64,000 bases of DNA from an uncultured Pelagibacteraceae bacterium (GTDB lineage: Bacteria; Pseudomonadota; Alphaproteobacteria; Pelagibacterales; Pelagibacteraceae): positions 1-64,000 of the forward strand of contig CABYFB010000004.1 in the NCBI GenBank assembly GCA_902518165.1, in the 5' to 3' direction. The notes under the pieces were generated by a model, which ran no database searches, was not told the origin of the DNA, and worked only from the letters and a program-made list of their open reading frames with translations. Both the position numbers and the translations under genes were made by a program. How positions within the stretch are numbered: position 1 is the stretch's first letter; each line of letters starts with the position of its first letter. Positions 1 through 9,461 of the stretch are shown here, one piece after another.

Positions 1-85
1 ATTTGGACTGTAAAATTTTGTAAGAAATATATGTCCAACCATAAGTACTTGAAAAGATATAAGAAATGGACAAAAAAATAAGAAT

Positions 86-793
86 ATGAAAAAAATAAAG
101 TTATCCATTATAATCCCATGTTATAATGAAAAAGATACAATTATTGAACTGTTAAATAAAATTGAAAATTTAAAGAATATTAATAAAGAAATTTTAATTG
201 TTGACGATAATTCAGACGATGGCTCAAGTTTTTTAATAAAAGAATATAAATTTACCTCTGAAAATAAAAAAATATTTCATACTGTAAATTCTGGTAAAGG
301 TTCATGTATAATTTCAGCAAGTAAATTTATTACTGGAGATATTGTGTTAATTCAAGATGCAGATCTTGAATATGATCCAAACGATTACCATAAACTTATT
401 GAACCTATTATTGAAGATAAATCGAATGTTGTTTATGGATCTAGAGTTCTAGGGAAAAATAGATATTTTGTAAATAATTTTACATCAACTTTTAGAATAT
501 TTGCAAATCATATACTCACTTTACTCTCAAATTTAATTAATAAACAAAATTTAACAGATTCCCACACATGTTATAAAGTTTTTAAATCAACAATTTTTAA
601 TAAAATAAAGTTAAATGAAAAAGGCTTTAGTTTTTGCCCTGAGATAACCACTAAAATTTCAAATATAAATGAAAAAATAATCGAAATTCCAATAAGTTAT
701 AATGGCAGAACTTATAAAGAGGGAAAAAAAATTAATTACAAAGATGGATTAAAAGCAATAATAACTATATTTAAATATAAATTTTTTAATTGA
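86..793 (+). CDS. Family 2 glycosyltransferase (dolichyl-phosphate-mannose synthase-like)
   Basis: N-terminal LSIIIPCYNEKDTI...ILIVDDNSDDGS and DADLEYDP GT-A motifs. Confidence 0.9.
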   Translation: MKKIKLSIIIPCYNEKDTIIELLNKIENLKNINKEILIVDDNSDDGSSFLIKEYKFTSENKKIFHTVNSGKGSCIISASKFITGDIVLIQDADLEYDPNDYHKLIEPIIEDKSNVVYGSRVLGKNRYFVNNFTSTFRIFANHILTLLSNLINKQNLTDSHTCYKVFKSTIFNKIKLNEKGFSFCPEITTKISNINEKIIEIPISYNGRTYKEGKKINYKDGLKAIITIFKYKFFN

Positions 794-826
794 TTAAAAT
801 AATCATTATATTATCACTTTATTCTT

Positions 827-1819
827 ATGAATAATTACTTAATTTGTGGTGCTGGAGGTTTTATTGGAGGATATTTAGCTGAATATCTTAGAAGTAAAGG
901 TAATAATGTTGTATGCGCTGATATCAAGCCACAAGAATATTGGTTTCAGTTATTCGAAGATAATAAAAATTATTTTTTAGACTTAAAAGAATTTGAAAAC
1001 TGTTTAAAGGTAACTGAAAATATAGATTATGTTTACAATATGGCTTGCAATATGGGAGGTATGGGTTTTATAGAAAATAATAAAGCTGAATGTATGTTAT
1101 CAGTACTGATAAACACTAATTTGTTAAGAGCATGTGTTCAAAATAAAGTAAAAAAATATTTTTTTTCGTCTAGCGCATGTGTATATAATTCTTCTAAGCA
1201 GGAAAAAACATTTGTACCAGGTTTAAAAGAGGAAGATGCATATCCAGCTCAACCAGAAGATGGCTATGGCTGGGAAAAATTATTCAGTGAAAGAATGTGC
1301 AGACATTTCACTGAAGATTTTAATTTAGATACTAGAGTAGTAAGATATCATAATGTTTATGGACCTAAAGGGACTTATGACGGCGGTAGAGAAAAGGCTC
1401 CAGCAGCATTATGCAGAAAAATAATCCAAGCAAAATTTAATCAAGAAAAAAGTATAGAAGTCTGGGGAGATGGTAATCAAACTAGAAGTTTTATGTTTAT
1501 TGATGACTGTATTAAAGGCACAGTAAAAATATTTGAAAATGACTCATCAGAAGTATTCAATCTGGGTAGTAGTGAGCAAGTCTCTATTAACCAGATGATT
1601 GAAGTTATTGAAGATATAGCAGATTACAAGGTTGAAAAAAAATATCTTTTAGACAAGCCTAAAGGTGTTAGAGGGAGATCAAGTGACAATAAAAAAATAA
1701 AAAAATTTATTAATTGGGAGCCTTCTATAGATTTAAAAAGTGGACTAGAAAAAACCTATAATTGGATACATAATCAGATCAAATCGGGCGAAAATACTTT
1801 AAAATTTACAAAATCTTGA
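827..1819 (+). CDS. NAD-dependent epimerase, GDP-mannose 3,5-epimerase-like
   Basis: GAGGFIG Rossmann motif; ACNMGGMGFI, SSACVY, YGWEK, HNVYGPKGTYDGGREKAPAALCRK and WGDGNQTRSF motifs characteristic of GME-type SDR. Confidence 0.85.
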   Translation: MNNYLICGAGGFIGGYLAEYLRSKGNNVVCADIKPQEYWFQLFEDNKNYFLDLKEFENCLKVTENIDYVYNMACNMGGMGFIENNKAECMLSVLINTNLLRACVQNKVKKYFFSSSACVYNSSKQEKTFVPGLKEEDAYPAQPEDGYGWEKLFSERMCRHFTEDFNLDTRVVRYHNVYGPKGTYDGGREKAPAALCRKIIQAKFNQEKSIEVWGDGNQTRSFMFIDDCIKGTVKIFENDSSEVFNLGSSEQVSINQMIEVIEDIADYKVEKKYLLDKPKGVRGRSSDNKKIKKFINWEPSIDLKSGLEKTYNWIHNQIKSGENTLKFTKS

Positions 1820-1827
1820 TTCATATC

Positions 1828-1856
1828 TTTACATTTTAAAATTAAAATTGTAATTA
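1828..1856 (+). promoter_or_regulatory. Candidate promoter for solitary 5S rRNA (TTTACA-17-TAATTA)
   Basis: TTTACA at 1828-1833, 17 nt spacer, TAATTA at 1851-1856; 5S starts about 4 nt downstream. Confidence 0.35.
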
Positions 1857-1859
1857 CTC

Positions 1860-1979
1860 TTGCCTGGTGATTATTGCGAAAGTGTAATACCCGATTCCAT
1901 TCCGAACTCGGAAGTCAAGCCTTTCAGCGCCGATGGTACTTTGTCTTAAGACATGGAAGAGTAGGACATTGCCAGGCAA
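1860..1979 (+). rRNA. rrf: 5S ribosomal RNA
   Basis: Terminal complementary helix TTGCCTGG...CCAGGCAA; conserved CCCGATTCCATTCCGAACTCGGAAGTCAAGC and CGCCGATGGTACT core. Confidence 0.95.
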
Positions 1980-1985
1980 ATCATA

Positions 1986-2873
1986 ATGAAAAATCTTTTA
2001 GTTGTAACTGGAGGCGCAGGTTTTGTAGGGTCAAACTTAATAAAAGCTTTGGTAGGCAAAACAAAATTTAAAATAATTAGTATTGATAATTATTCATCAG
2101 GTTCAGAAAAAAACCACATTATAAGTAATAAAGTTGAATATATTAATGCAGAAACAACTAATATAAATAAGATACTAAAAAAAAGAAAAAAAAATATAAA
2201 TTCAATCTTTCACTTTGGAGAATTTTCTAGAATTTATCAAAGTTTTAAAAATTTTGATAAATGCTTTGAATCTAATTCTTTAGGTAGTCAAGAGGTGTTT
2301 AAGTTTTGTTTAGAGAATAAAATAAAACTAATATATTCAGCTACATCTGCTACCTTAGGAAACAAAGGAAATGATAAAAATTTATCTCCATATGCTTTCA
2401 CAAAATCTAAAAATCTTGAGTTGTTGGAGAATTTGAAAAAATGGTTTAATTTAAAATTTGAAATAATTTATTTCTATAATGTTTATGGAGATAAACAAAT
2501 TGAAAGTGGTTCAATGGCAACCGTTATTGGGATTTTTGAAAATCAATATAGAAATAAACAAGCCTTGACTATTGTTAAGCCTGGAACGCAAACAAGAAGA
2601 TTTACACATATATCTGATACAATAGAAGTATGTATTAAGGCATGGAGGGACAATAAGTGTCTTCACCATAGTATTAGTCACAAGAAATCTTACTCAATCA
2701 ATGATGTGGCAAAAATGTTTGGCTCAAGAGTTAAATATTTACCACCTCGTTCAGGAGAAAGATATGCATCAGCTTTGACAAATATGTCATATAATAACAA
2801 GGTTATTAGATATTATGGAAAAATAAATTTGAAAGATTATATAACTTCGTTTATTAAAGGCGAAAAAAAATAA
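1986..2873 (+). CDS. NAD-dependent epimerase/dehydratase (nucleotide-sugar SDR)
   Basis: [16 protein letters not shown] Rossmann motif, [10 protein letters not shown] catalytic YxxxK, YNVYGD. Confidence 0.85.
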   Translation: MKNLLVVTGGAGFVGSNLIKALVGKTKFKIISIDNYSSGSEKNHIISNKVEYINAETTNINKILKKRKKNINSIFHFGEFSRIYQSFKNFDKCFESNSLGSQEVFKFCLENKIKLIYSATSATLGNKGNDKNLSPYAFTKSKNLELLENLKKWFNLKFEIIYFYNVYGDKQIESGSMATVIGIFENQYRNKQALTIVKPGTQTRRFTHISDTIEVCIKAWRDNKCLHHSISHKKSYSINDVAKMFGSRVKYLPPRSGERYASALTNMSYNNKVIRYYGKINLKDYITSFIKGEKK

Positions 2874-2875
2874 AT

Positions 2876-3001
2876 ATGAAAATTGCAAGTTCACTAAAGT
2901 CATTAAAAAAAAGAGATCTTAATTCAAAGTTGGTCAGAAGAAGAGGTAGAGTTTATATTATCAATAAAAAAAATCCAAAATTTAAGGCGAGACAAAAATA
3001 A
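2876..3001 (+). CDS. rpmJ: 50S ribosomal protein L36 (41 aa, not in ORF track)
   Basis: Manual translation [41 protein letters not shown] matches L36 pattern. Confidence 0.9.
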   Translation: MKIASSLKSLKKRDLNSKLVRRRGRVYIINKKNPKFKARQK

Positions 3002-3007
3002 TTTAAA

Positions 3008-3118
3008 ATGGATAATGAAAGTCATAAAAATACTTGGAATAACTTTACAAAATTTGTTCTCTGGGGTTCTATAGTTGTAGTTTTGATTTTATTATTAATG
3101 GCAATATTTCTTTTATAA
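3008..3118 (+). CDS. aa3-type cytochrome c oxidase subunit IV-like small membrane protein (36 aa, not in ORF track)
   Basis: Manual translation MDNESHKNTWNNFTKFVLWGSIVVVLILLLMAIFLL; HxxTWxxFTKxxxWGS motif plus one TM, directly upstream of pntA. Confidence 0.7.
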   Translation: MDNESHKNTWNNFTKFVLWGSIVVVLILLLMAIFLL

Positions 3119-4207
3119 ATGATTATTGGATCAATTTCTGAAAACACAAAATTAGAAAAGAGAGTTGCAATAACTCCAGACATAATAAAAAAATATAAAT
3201 CATTGGGTTTAGACGTATGCATAGAGAAAGATTATGCCCTACATTTAGGCATAACAGATAAAGATTATGCAGATGAGGGTGCAGATATTTGTTCGAATGG
3301 TGATGAAGTAATATCTAAAAGTGATGCTATATTACAATTGAATATCATTAGTGATGAGAATTTAAATAAAATGAGAGAAAAACAAATATTAATTGGTGTC
3401 TTAAATGCATATTCGAATGAAAAAAAATTAAAGCAATTAACTTCTAAAAATTTAATTTTTTTATCTCTTGAGTTATTACCACGAATAACAAGAGCTCAAT
3501 CAATGGATATTTTATCTTCACAAGCTAATTTAGCAGGCTATAAAGCTGTAATAGACTCATTTGCATATTTTCAAAAAGCGATACCAATGATGATGACAGC
3601 CGCAGGAACAATTTCTGCAGCTAAAGTTTTAGTTGTGGGTGCAGGTGTTGCAGGTTTACAAGCTATTGCTACCGCAAAAAGAATGGGTGCAATAGTATAT
3701 GCAACTGATGTAAGATTAGCATCAAAAGAACAGGTTGAGAGTTTAGGTGGAAAATTCCTTTCAGTTGAAGGTGCAGAAAACCTTGAGACTGAAGGTGGGT
3801 ATGCAAAAGAAGCTTCTCAGGAGTTTAAAATTAAACAAGAGGAATTGTTAAAGGATACTTTAAAAAAGATTGACATTGTAATATGCACAGCTCTGATACC
3901 TGGAAAAAAAGCACCAATAATTATAAAAAAAGAGATGATAGATGTTATGCCTGTTGGATCAATTATATATGATCTAGCTGCATCCCAAGGTGGAAATGCT
4001 GAACTATCAAAAGTCAATGAAATAATAGATAGTAATGGAGTAAAAATCATGGGTGAAGCTAATATTTTAAATAATTTACCTGTTTCTGCATCAAGTCTGT
4101 ACGCAAAAAATATGTTTAATTTTATAAATAATTTATTTAATAAAGAAAAAAAAATTTTTGAATTAAACTTAGAAGATGAAATAATTAACAATACTATGGT
4201 GAAATAA
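3119..4207 (+). CDS. pntA: NAD(P) transhydrogenase subunit alpha part 1
   Basis: RVAITPDI...; MMTAAGTISAAKVLVVGAGVAGLQAIATAKRMGA. Confidence 0.95.
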   Translation: MIIGSISENTKLEKRVAITPDIIKKYKSLGLDVCIEKDYALHLGITDKDYADEGADICSNGDEVISKSDAILQLNIISDENLNKMREKQILIGVLNAYSNEKKLKQLTSKNLIFLSLELLPRITRAQSMDILSSQANLAGYKAVIDSFAYFQKAIPMMMTAAGTISAAKVLVVGAGVAGLQAIATAKRMGAIVYATDVRLASKEQVESLGGKFLSVEGAENLETEGGYAKEASQEFKIKQEELLKDTLKKIDIVICTALIPGKKAPIIIKKEMIDVMPVGSIIYDLAASQGGNAELSKVNEIIDSNGVKIMGEANILNNLPVSASSLYAKNMFNFINNLFNKEKKIFELNLEDEIINNTMVK

Positions 4208-4510
4208 ATGGAAATTGATCCTTTTATATTTAGATTAAGTATATTTATTTTATCAATATTCGTAGGATACTATGTGGTATGGAGTGTAACCCCATCATTG
4301 CATACTCCTTTAATGTCTGTAACTAATGCTATTTCCTCAGTAATAATTGTTGGAGCTATAATTGCAGCTTTAGCAAATAATAGTGAAAATATTTTTCAAA
4401 CTTCAAATTTATTTGGATTTATGGCAATAATTTTAGCAGCAGTAAATATATTTGGGGGATTTCTTGTAACACAAAGAATGTTGCAAATGTACAAAAAGAA
4501 GAAAAAATAA
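4208..4510 (+). CDS. pntA2: NAD(P) transhydrogenase subunit alpha part 2 (membrane)
   Basis: Adjacent to pntA; GYYVVWSVTPSLHTPLMSVTNAISSVIIVGA. Confidence 0.93.
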   Translation: MEIDPFIFRLSIFILSIFVGYYVVWSVTPSLHTPLMSVTNAISSVIIVGAIIAALANNSENIFQTSNLFGFMAIILAAVNIFGGFLVTQRMLQMYKKKKK

Positions 4511-4513
4511 ACT

Positions 4514-5908
4514 ATGTCAGCAAATTTATCAGCAACGTTCTATTTAATTTCAGGAATTTTATTTATATTGGCCCTAAGAGGTTTGTCCTCTCCAGAGACT
4601 TCTAGACGTGGCAATTATTTTGGTATTGCTGGCATGACAATTGCAATCATTGTAACTTTTTTATCTGTGGGAAATTTCGGAACAGGTTTTATTTATGTAT
4701 TATTTTTTCTTGTCATTGGAGGTTCTGTTGGTGCAATTATAGCTTTTAAAATACCAATGACAGCAATGCCTGAACTTGTTGCAGGTTTTCACAGTCTTGT
4801 GGGTCTTGCCGCTGTATTTGTAGCAATTTCTGCATTTTTAAACCCTGAGGCATTTAATTTGGGCGTAATTGGAAATATTAAGTTAGCTAGTTTGATTGAA
4901 ATGTCCTTAGGCGCAGCTATAGGAGCTATTACTTTTTCTGGATCAATTATAGCATTTTTAAAATTAAGGGGAATAATGTCGGGTGCTCCAATAACTTTTA
5001 AAGGGCAGCATATTTTAAACTTGCTACTTGGTTTGACAATCTTGGTTTTGATTTTCTATCTTTGTTTGTCTCAATCAAGTAATATCTTTTGGTCAATAGT
5101 AGCCATATCATTCTTAGTAGGTGTTTTATTGATTATACCTATAGGAGGGGCCGATATGCCTGTTGTAATCTCAATGCTAAATTCTTATTCAGGTTGGGCT
5201 GCAGCGGGTATTGGTTTTACTTTAGAAAATTCAGCATTAATTATTACTGGAGCTTTGGTTGGTTCATCTGGAGCTATACTTTCTTATATAATGTGTAAAG
5301 GAATGAATAGATCTTTTTTCAATGTAATTTTGGGAGGATGGGGTGCTACCGATCAATCAAAATCAGTTTCATCAAAAGAACAGAAGCCTGTTAAAAGTGG
5401 GAATGCAGATGATGCAGCTTTTCTTATGAAAAATGCATCTTCAGTTATAATAGTACCAGGATATGGAATGGCAGTAGCACAAGCTCAGCATGCATTAAGA
5501 GAAATGGTAGACTCTTTAAAAAAAAATGGTGTAAAAGTTTCTTATGCTATCCATCCAGTTGCAGGACGGATGCCTGGTCATATGAATGTTTTACTAGCAG
5601 AGGCAAATGTTCCATATGATGAAGTTTTTGAATTAGAAGAAATAAATAATGATTTTGCAAATTGCGACGTTGCTTACGTTATCGGTGCAAATGATGTTAC
5701 AAATCCAGTTGCGAAATCTGATCCAGCTAGTCCAATTTATGGAATGCCAGTTTTGGATGTTGAAAAAAGTAAATCAGTTTTATTTGTGAAAAGAAGTTTA
5801 TCTCCTGGATATGCTGGAATAGATAATGATCTTTTTTATAGAGATAATACTTTAATGTTATTTGCAGATGCAAAAAAAATGACAGAAGAAATAGTAAAGA
5901 GTTTATAG
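4514..5908 (+). CDS. pntB: NAD(P) transhydrogenase subunit beta
   Basis: GGADMPVVISMLNSYSGWAAAGIGF; VIIVPGYGMAVAQAQHALREM. Confidence 0.97.
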   Translation: MSANLSATFYLISGILFILALRGLSSPETSRRGNYFGIAGMTIAIIVTFLSVGNFGTGFIYVLFFLVIGGSVGAIIAFKIPMTAMPELVAGFHSLVGLAAVFVAISAFLNPEAFNLGVIGNIKLASLIEMSLGAAIGAITFSGSIIAFLKLRGIMSGAPITFKGQHILNLLLGLTILVLIFYLCLSQSSNIFWSIVAISFLVGVLLIIPIGGADMPVVISMLNSYSGWAAAGIGFTLENSALIITGALVGSSGAILSYIMCKGMNRSFFNVILGGWGATDQSKSVSSKEQKPVKSGNADDAAFLMKNASSVIIVPGYGMAVAQAQHALREMVDSLKKNGVKVSYAIHPVAGRMPGHMNVLLAEANVPYDEVFELEEINNDFANCDVAYVIGANDVTNPVAKSDPASPIYGMPVLDVEKSKSVLFVKRSLSPGYAGIDNDLFYRDNTLMLFADAKKMTEEIVKSL

Positions 5909-5909
5909 G

Positions 5910-6932
5910 CTATCTCATCTTAAAATACTTCATTTCCTCATCGATCATTAATTTGACTAATCCTTTTAGGTCAGTCTTTGCCTTCCATTTTAAAACTTTA
6001 TTTGCTTTTTTAGAGTCGCCTCTCAAGTAATCGACTTCAGCTGGTCTAAAATATTTTTTATTAATTTTTATCAAGTCTTTTTTTGTTTTTTTATTTACAA
6101 GTCTTAGCTTTAGGTTTTTGCCAATCCAAATTGTTTCCATTTTAAGATATTTTACACATTCATCTATGAAATTTTTAATAGTATAGGTTTTGCCAGTTGA
6201 TAGTATGAAGTCATCTGCTTTTTTTAATTGTAACATTTGCCACATTCCTTGCGCATATTCTTTCGCGTATCCCCAGTCTCTTTTAGCGTAAACATTTCCC
6301 AATTCTAGTACTTTTAGTTCGCCTTTCATGATCGATACTAAGCCTTTGGTAATTTTTCTAGTAACAAATTCTTCTCCTCTTAATGGCGATTCATGATTAA
6401 ATGCAATACCAGAGGCAGCATATAAATTATAAGATTTTCTATAGTTTTTTGTGATATAGTGACCATATAATTTAGAAATTGCATACGGACTTTGAGGATT
6501 AAATTTACTTTGTTCGTCCTGTTTATTTTCAAATGTTTGCCCAAACATTTCCGAAGATGATGCTTGGAAAAATTTACTTCTGGGACTATATGTTCTGATC
6601 GCTTCAAGTATTCTAAGTACTCCTAATCCAGTAATATTTGATGTATTTAAAGGACTATTAAAAGACGTGGCTACGAAAGACTGCGCCGCAAGATTGTACA
6701 CTTCATTAAACTTATATTTTTTAAATAAGCGATTTATCTCATTCTCTTCTGAAAGTTCCAATTCTTCAAAAATAATTTTTTTGTCTATATTTAATCTCTT
6801 TAATCTCCAATTGTCTTGTCTGGCAGATCTTCTTAGTGCCCCTATAACTCTGTAATTTTTTTTTATTAACAGTTCTGCAAGGTAAGCCCCATCCTGTCCA
6901 GTTATGCCAGTTATTAAAGCGGTTTTCTTCAT
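5910..6932 (-). CDS. gmd: GDP-mannose 4,6-dehydratase
   Basis: KTALITGITGQDGAYLAELLIKKNYRVIGALRR; FNHESPLRGEEFVTRKIT. Confidence 0.95.
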   Translation of the reverse strand: MKKTALITGITGQDGAYLAELLIKKNYRVIGALRRSARQDNWRLKRLNIDKKIIFEELELSEENEINRLFKKYKFNEVYNLAAQSFVATSFNSPLNTSNITGLGVLRILEAIRTYSPRSKFFQASSSEMFGQTFENKQDEQSKFNPQSPYAISKLYGHYITKNYRKSYNLYAASGIAFNHESPLRGEEFVTRKITKGLVSIMKGELKVLELGNVYAKRDWGYAKEYAQGMWQMLQLKKADDFILSTGKTYTIKNFIDECVKYLKMETIWIGKNLKLRLVNKKTKKDLIKINKKYFRPAEVDYLRGDSKKANKVLKWKAKTDLKGLVKLMIDEEMKYFKMR

Positions 6933-6976
6933 TCAAAAAATATAACTTATAATTTTGATAATATTAATAAAATAAT

Positions 6977-7053
6977 TGGTTGCGGGGGACGGATTTGAAC
7001 CGCCGACCTCAAGGTTATGAGCCTTGCGAGCTACCAGGCTGCTCCACCCCGCG
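6977..7053 (-). tRNA. tRNA-fMet (initiator, CAT anticodon)
   Basis: Minus strand CGCGGGGTGGAGCAGCCTGGTAGCTCGCAAGGCTCATAACCTTGAGGTCGGCGGTTCAAATCCGTCCCCCGCAACCA; C1:A72 mismatch diagnostic of bacterial initiator; encoded CCA. Confidence 0.96.
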
Positions 7054-7057
7054 ATAT

Positions 7058-7264
7058 TTAAATCCTATTTTTGAGTTTGTTAAGTTTCTTAACTCTTTTA
7101 ATATTTTCTTGAAGAATTCTCTTTTTTTTTTCGGAAGGTTTTTCATAATTATTCTTAAGCTTAATTATTTTAAAAAAACCATCCCTCTGGAGTTTCCTTT
7201 TTAAAACTCTAAGAGCCTGTTCAACATTATTATCTTTTACTTCTATTTTAATAACAACCTCCAA
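7058..7264 (-). CDS. rpsU: 30S ribosomal protein S21
   Basis: 68 aa basic; MEVVIKIEVKDNNVEQALRVLKRKLQRDG. Confidence 0.9.
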   Translation of the reverse strand: MEVVIKIEVKDNNVEQALRVLKRKLQRDGFFKIIKLKNNYEKPSEKKKRILQENIKRVKKLNKLKNRI

Positions 7265-7299
7265 AAATGCGATTAGTTAGCATTTTAAAATTTGTTTGT

Positions 7300-7887
7300 C
7301 TATATTTTTAGATCAACTTTATTTCCAGACCTTATTTTTTCCTGGTCTTTTTTTTCTTTTAAAATCTTTCTTTCTGCTTTTTCTAATGATTTCATTAATT
7401 CTTTTTGGGTAAATAGACCCATTGCAACAGGATCTTTCGCATTTAAATTATTATAATTCCAGTAACTTTTATTTCTAATTGAACTCACAGAAGATTTAGT
7501 TATCCCGACTAGTTTTGAAATTTGAGAATCTTTTAATATTGAGTGATTTTTTATTAACCATAGAGCAGAGTCAGGTTTATCTTGTCGTTTAGATAATGGT
7601 ATATATTTTTTTACTTTTTTTTCTGAATTTTTTATTTCTATGTCTTCATTTGTAATAGTCAATGGCCGTTCTTCATTCTCCGAAGACAAATTTATTTCAT
7701 CTCTTGTCAATTGACCTGAGTTTATTGGGTTATATCCTACTATGCCTTTTGCAACTTCTCCATCTGCAATACCCTGAACTTCAACTTCATGTAAATTACA
7801 AAAATCTGCTATTTGTTTAAAAGTTAATGAAGTATTTTCTACTAGCCAAACTGCTGTTGCCATTGGCATTAAGGGTGCTTTAGACAT
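7300..7887 (-). CDS. DUF1013/TrcR-family cell-cycle transcriptional regulator
   Basis: APLMPMATAVWLVENTSLTFKQIADFCNLHEVEVQGIADGEVA pattern. Confidence 0.8.
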   Translation of the reverse strand: MSKAPLMPMATAVWLVENTSLTFKQIADFCNLHEVEVQGIADGEVAKGIVGYNPINSGQLTRDEINLSSENEERPLTITNEDIEIKNSEKKVKKYIPLSKRQDKPDSALWLIKNHSILKDSQISKLVGITKSSVSSIRNKSYWNYNNLNAKDPVAMGLFTQKELMKSLEKAERKILKEKKDQEKIRSGNKVDLKI

Positions 7888-8117
7888 TAACTTTTTTTCT
7901 CGGATCTAAAATTTTGAAATTTCTTATTAAATTGACTAATCCTACCTTTATCCAAAATTTTTTGTTTACCTCCTGTCCATGCGGAGTGTGATTTAGGATC
8001 TATTTCCAATTTTAATACCTCATTTTCTTTGCCCCAAGTCGATCTTGTTTCAAATTGAGAACCATCTGTCATTTCAACTTTAATTAAATGGTATTCTGGG
8101 TGTAAATTTTTTTTCAT
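7887..8117 (-). CDS. rpmE: 50S ribosomal protein L31
   Basis: [54 protein letters not shown]. Confidence 0.93.
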   Translation of the reverse strand: MKKNLHPEYHLIKVEMTDGSQFETRSTWGKENEVLKLEIDPKSHSAWTGGKQKILDKGRISQFNKKFQNFRSEKKS

Positions 8118-8152
8118 CGCAAGCCTTATAACAAAAATGATTTTAAAAACAA

Positions 8153-8899
8153 TTAAAACTTATCTAATTTTTTTACCATTTTTTCATAAATATCTGGATT
8201 CCCAGCTCTGATATCTATTCTATTAATTTTAAATTGATTAATGTCGTTAACAATGCCTCCAGCTTCTTCAATTATTATTTTTCCAGCAGCAACATCCCAT
8301 AAATTAATTTCATCGTGAAAGTAACCATCCAATCTTCCACATGCTACATATGCCAAATCTAAAGCTGCACAACCAGTATTTCTTAAATTTAATTTAGGAT
8401 AGACTGATTTTATTCCTTCGCAATTTGATGCAAATAAACACTCATCAAGATTTATTTTTTTTGAAACTCTAACTCTGTTATTATTAAAAAAAGAACCATT
8501 ATTTTTTTCAGCATAAAAGATCTCATTTTTTATCGGATCATAAATTAAACCAATCGTAATCTCACTGTCTTCAAGTAAGGCAACTGAAATTGCAAAATGG
8601 GGAATTCCATGTAAAAAATTTGTTGTACCATCAATAGGATCAATGACCCAAAAAATATTTTTATTTTTATTAAAAATCTTACCAGTCTCTTCAGTTATAA
8701 ATGAATAATTCTTTTTTGACTTTGACAGTTCTTCTATAAGGATTTTCTCAACTCTTTTATCAGTTTTTGTTACAAAATCCTTTGGGCCCTTTTTGGATAC
8801 CTGTAAATTTTCAACTTCTCCAAAATCTCTTATAATTACCTTTGCAGCCTTCTCACATGCTTTTATCATTAAATTTAAGTTTGAAGATATCGAATTCAT
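8153..8899 (-). CDS. suhB: Inositol-1-monophosphatase family protein
   Basis: [41 protein letters not shown]. Confidence 0.92.
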   Translation of the reverse strand: MNSISSNLNLMIKACEKAAKVIIRDFGEVENLQVSKKGPKDFVTKTDKRVEKILIEELSKSKKNYSFITEETGKIFNKNKNIFWVIDPIDGTTNFLHGIPHFAISVALLEDSEITIGLIYDPIKNEIFYAEKNNGSFFNNNRVRVSKKINLDECLFASNCEGIKSVYPKLNLRNTGCAALDLAYVACGRLDGYFHDEINLWDVAAGKIIIEEAGGIVNDINQFKINRIDIRAGNPDIYEKMVKKLDKF

Positions 8900-8900
8900 T

Positions 8901-9461
8901 TTAAACTTTTTTCACATAAGCAATTGTTCTTGTATCAATTATGATTGTGTCATCATTTTCAATGAATGGTGGAACTTGGATCTGTAACCCATTGTAAAGA
9001 GTTGCTGGCTTATAAGACGATGAAACTGTTTGTCCTTTTATTGCTGCATCAGTACTTTTAATTTTACAATTTATTTGATTTGGAAGTTTAATGTTTAAAG
9101 GGTTATCATTATGAAAATTGATTGTAACCTCTAAATTTTCACTAAGCAATTTACCTTTTTCTCCAGCAATTTTTTTATTTATATCAATTTGATCAAATGT
9201 TTCAGGATTCATAAAATAGTAGCAATTTTCATCGCTATACAAATAATTAAATTTTATCTCATCAAGAGAGGCTTTCTCAACTGTTTCGCTTGATCTAAAT
9301 CTTTCATTAAGTTTTGTATTTTTAATTAGGCTTTTCATTTCAACTTGTGCAAAAGCACCTCCCTTACCAGGCTTTACATGATTTGTTTTCAAAACTTCCC
9401 ACAAATCTTCTTTATAATCCAATATCATTCCAACTCTTATTTCTGTTGCATTAATTTTCAT
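8901..9461 (-). CDS. efp: Elongation factor P
   Basis: MKINATEIRVGMILDYKEDLWEVLKTNHVKPGKGGAFAQVEMKSL. Confidence 0.95.
   Translation of the reverse strand: MKINATEIRVGMILDYKEDLWEVLKTNHVKPGKGGAFAQVEMKSLIKNTKLNERFRSSETVEKASLDEIKFNYLYSDENCYYFMNPETFDQIDINKKIAGEKGKLLSENLEVTINFHNDNPLNIKLPNQINCKIKSTDAAIKGQTVSSSYKPATLYNGLQIQVPPFIENDDTIIIDTRTIAYVKKV

Noticed and set aside
1874-2071. 65-aa ORF (MRKCNTRFHSELGSQAFQ...)
   Set aside because: Lies within the 5S rRNA gene and runs into the next CDS in another frame; spurious.
3817-4191. 124-aa minus-strand ORF antisense to pntA
   Set aside because: Wholly inside a confident core gene; low-complexity hydrophobic antisense translation with no recognisable domain.
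6980-7204. 74-aa ORF (MRGTDLNRRPQGYEPCELPGCSTPRY)
   Set aside because: Antisense translation of tRNA-fMet plus rpsU; a classic false ORF pattern.
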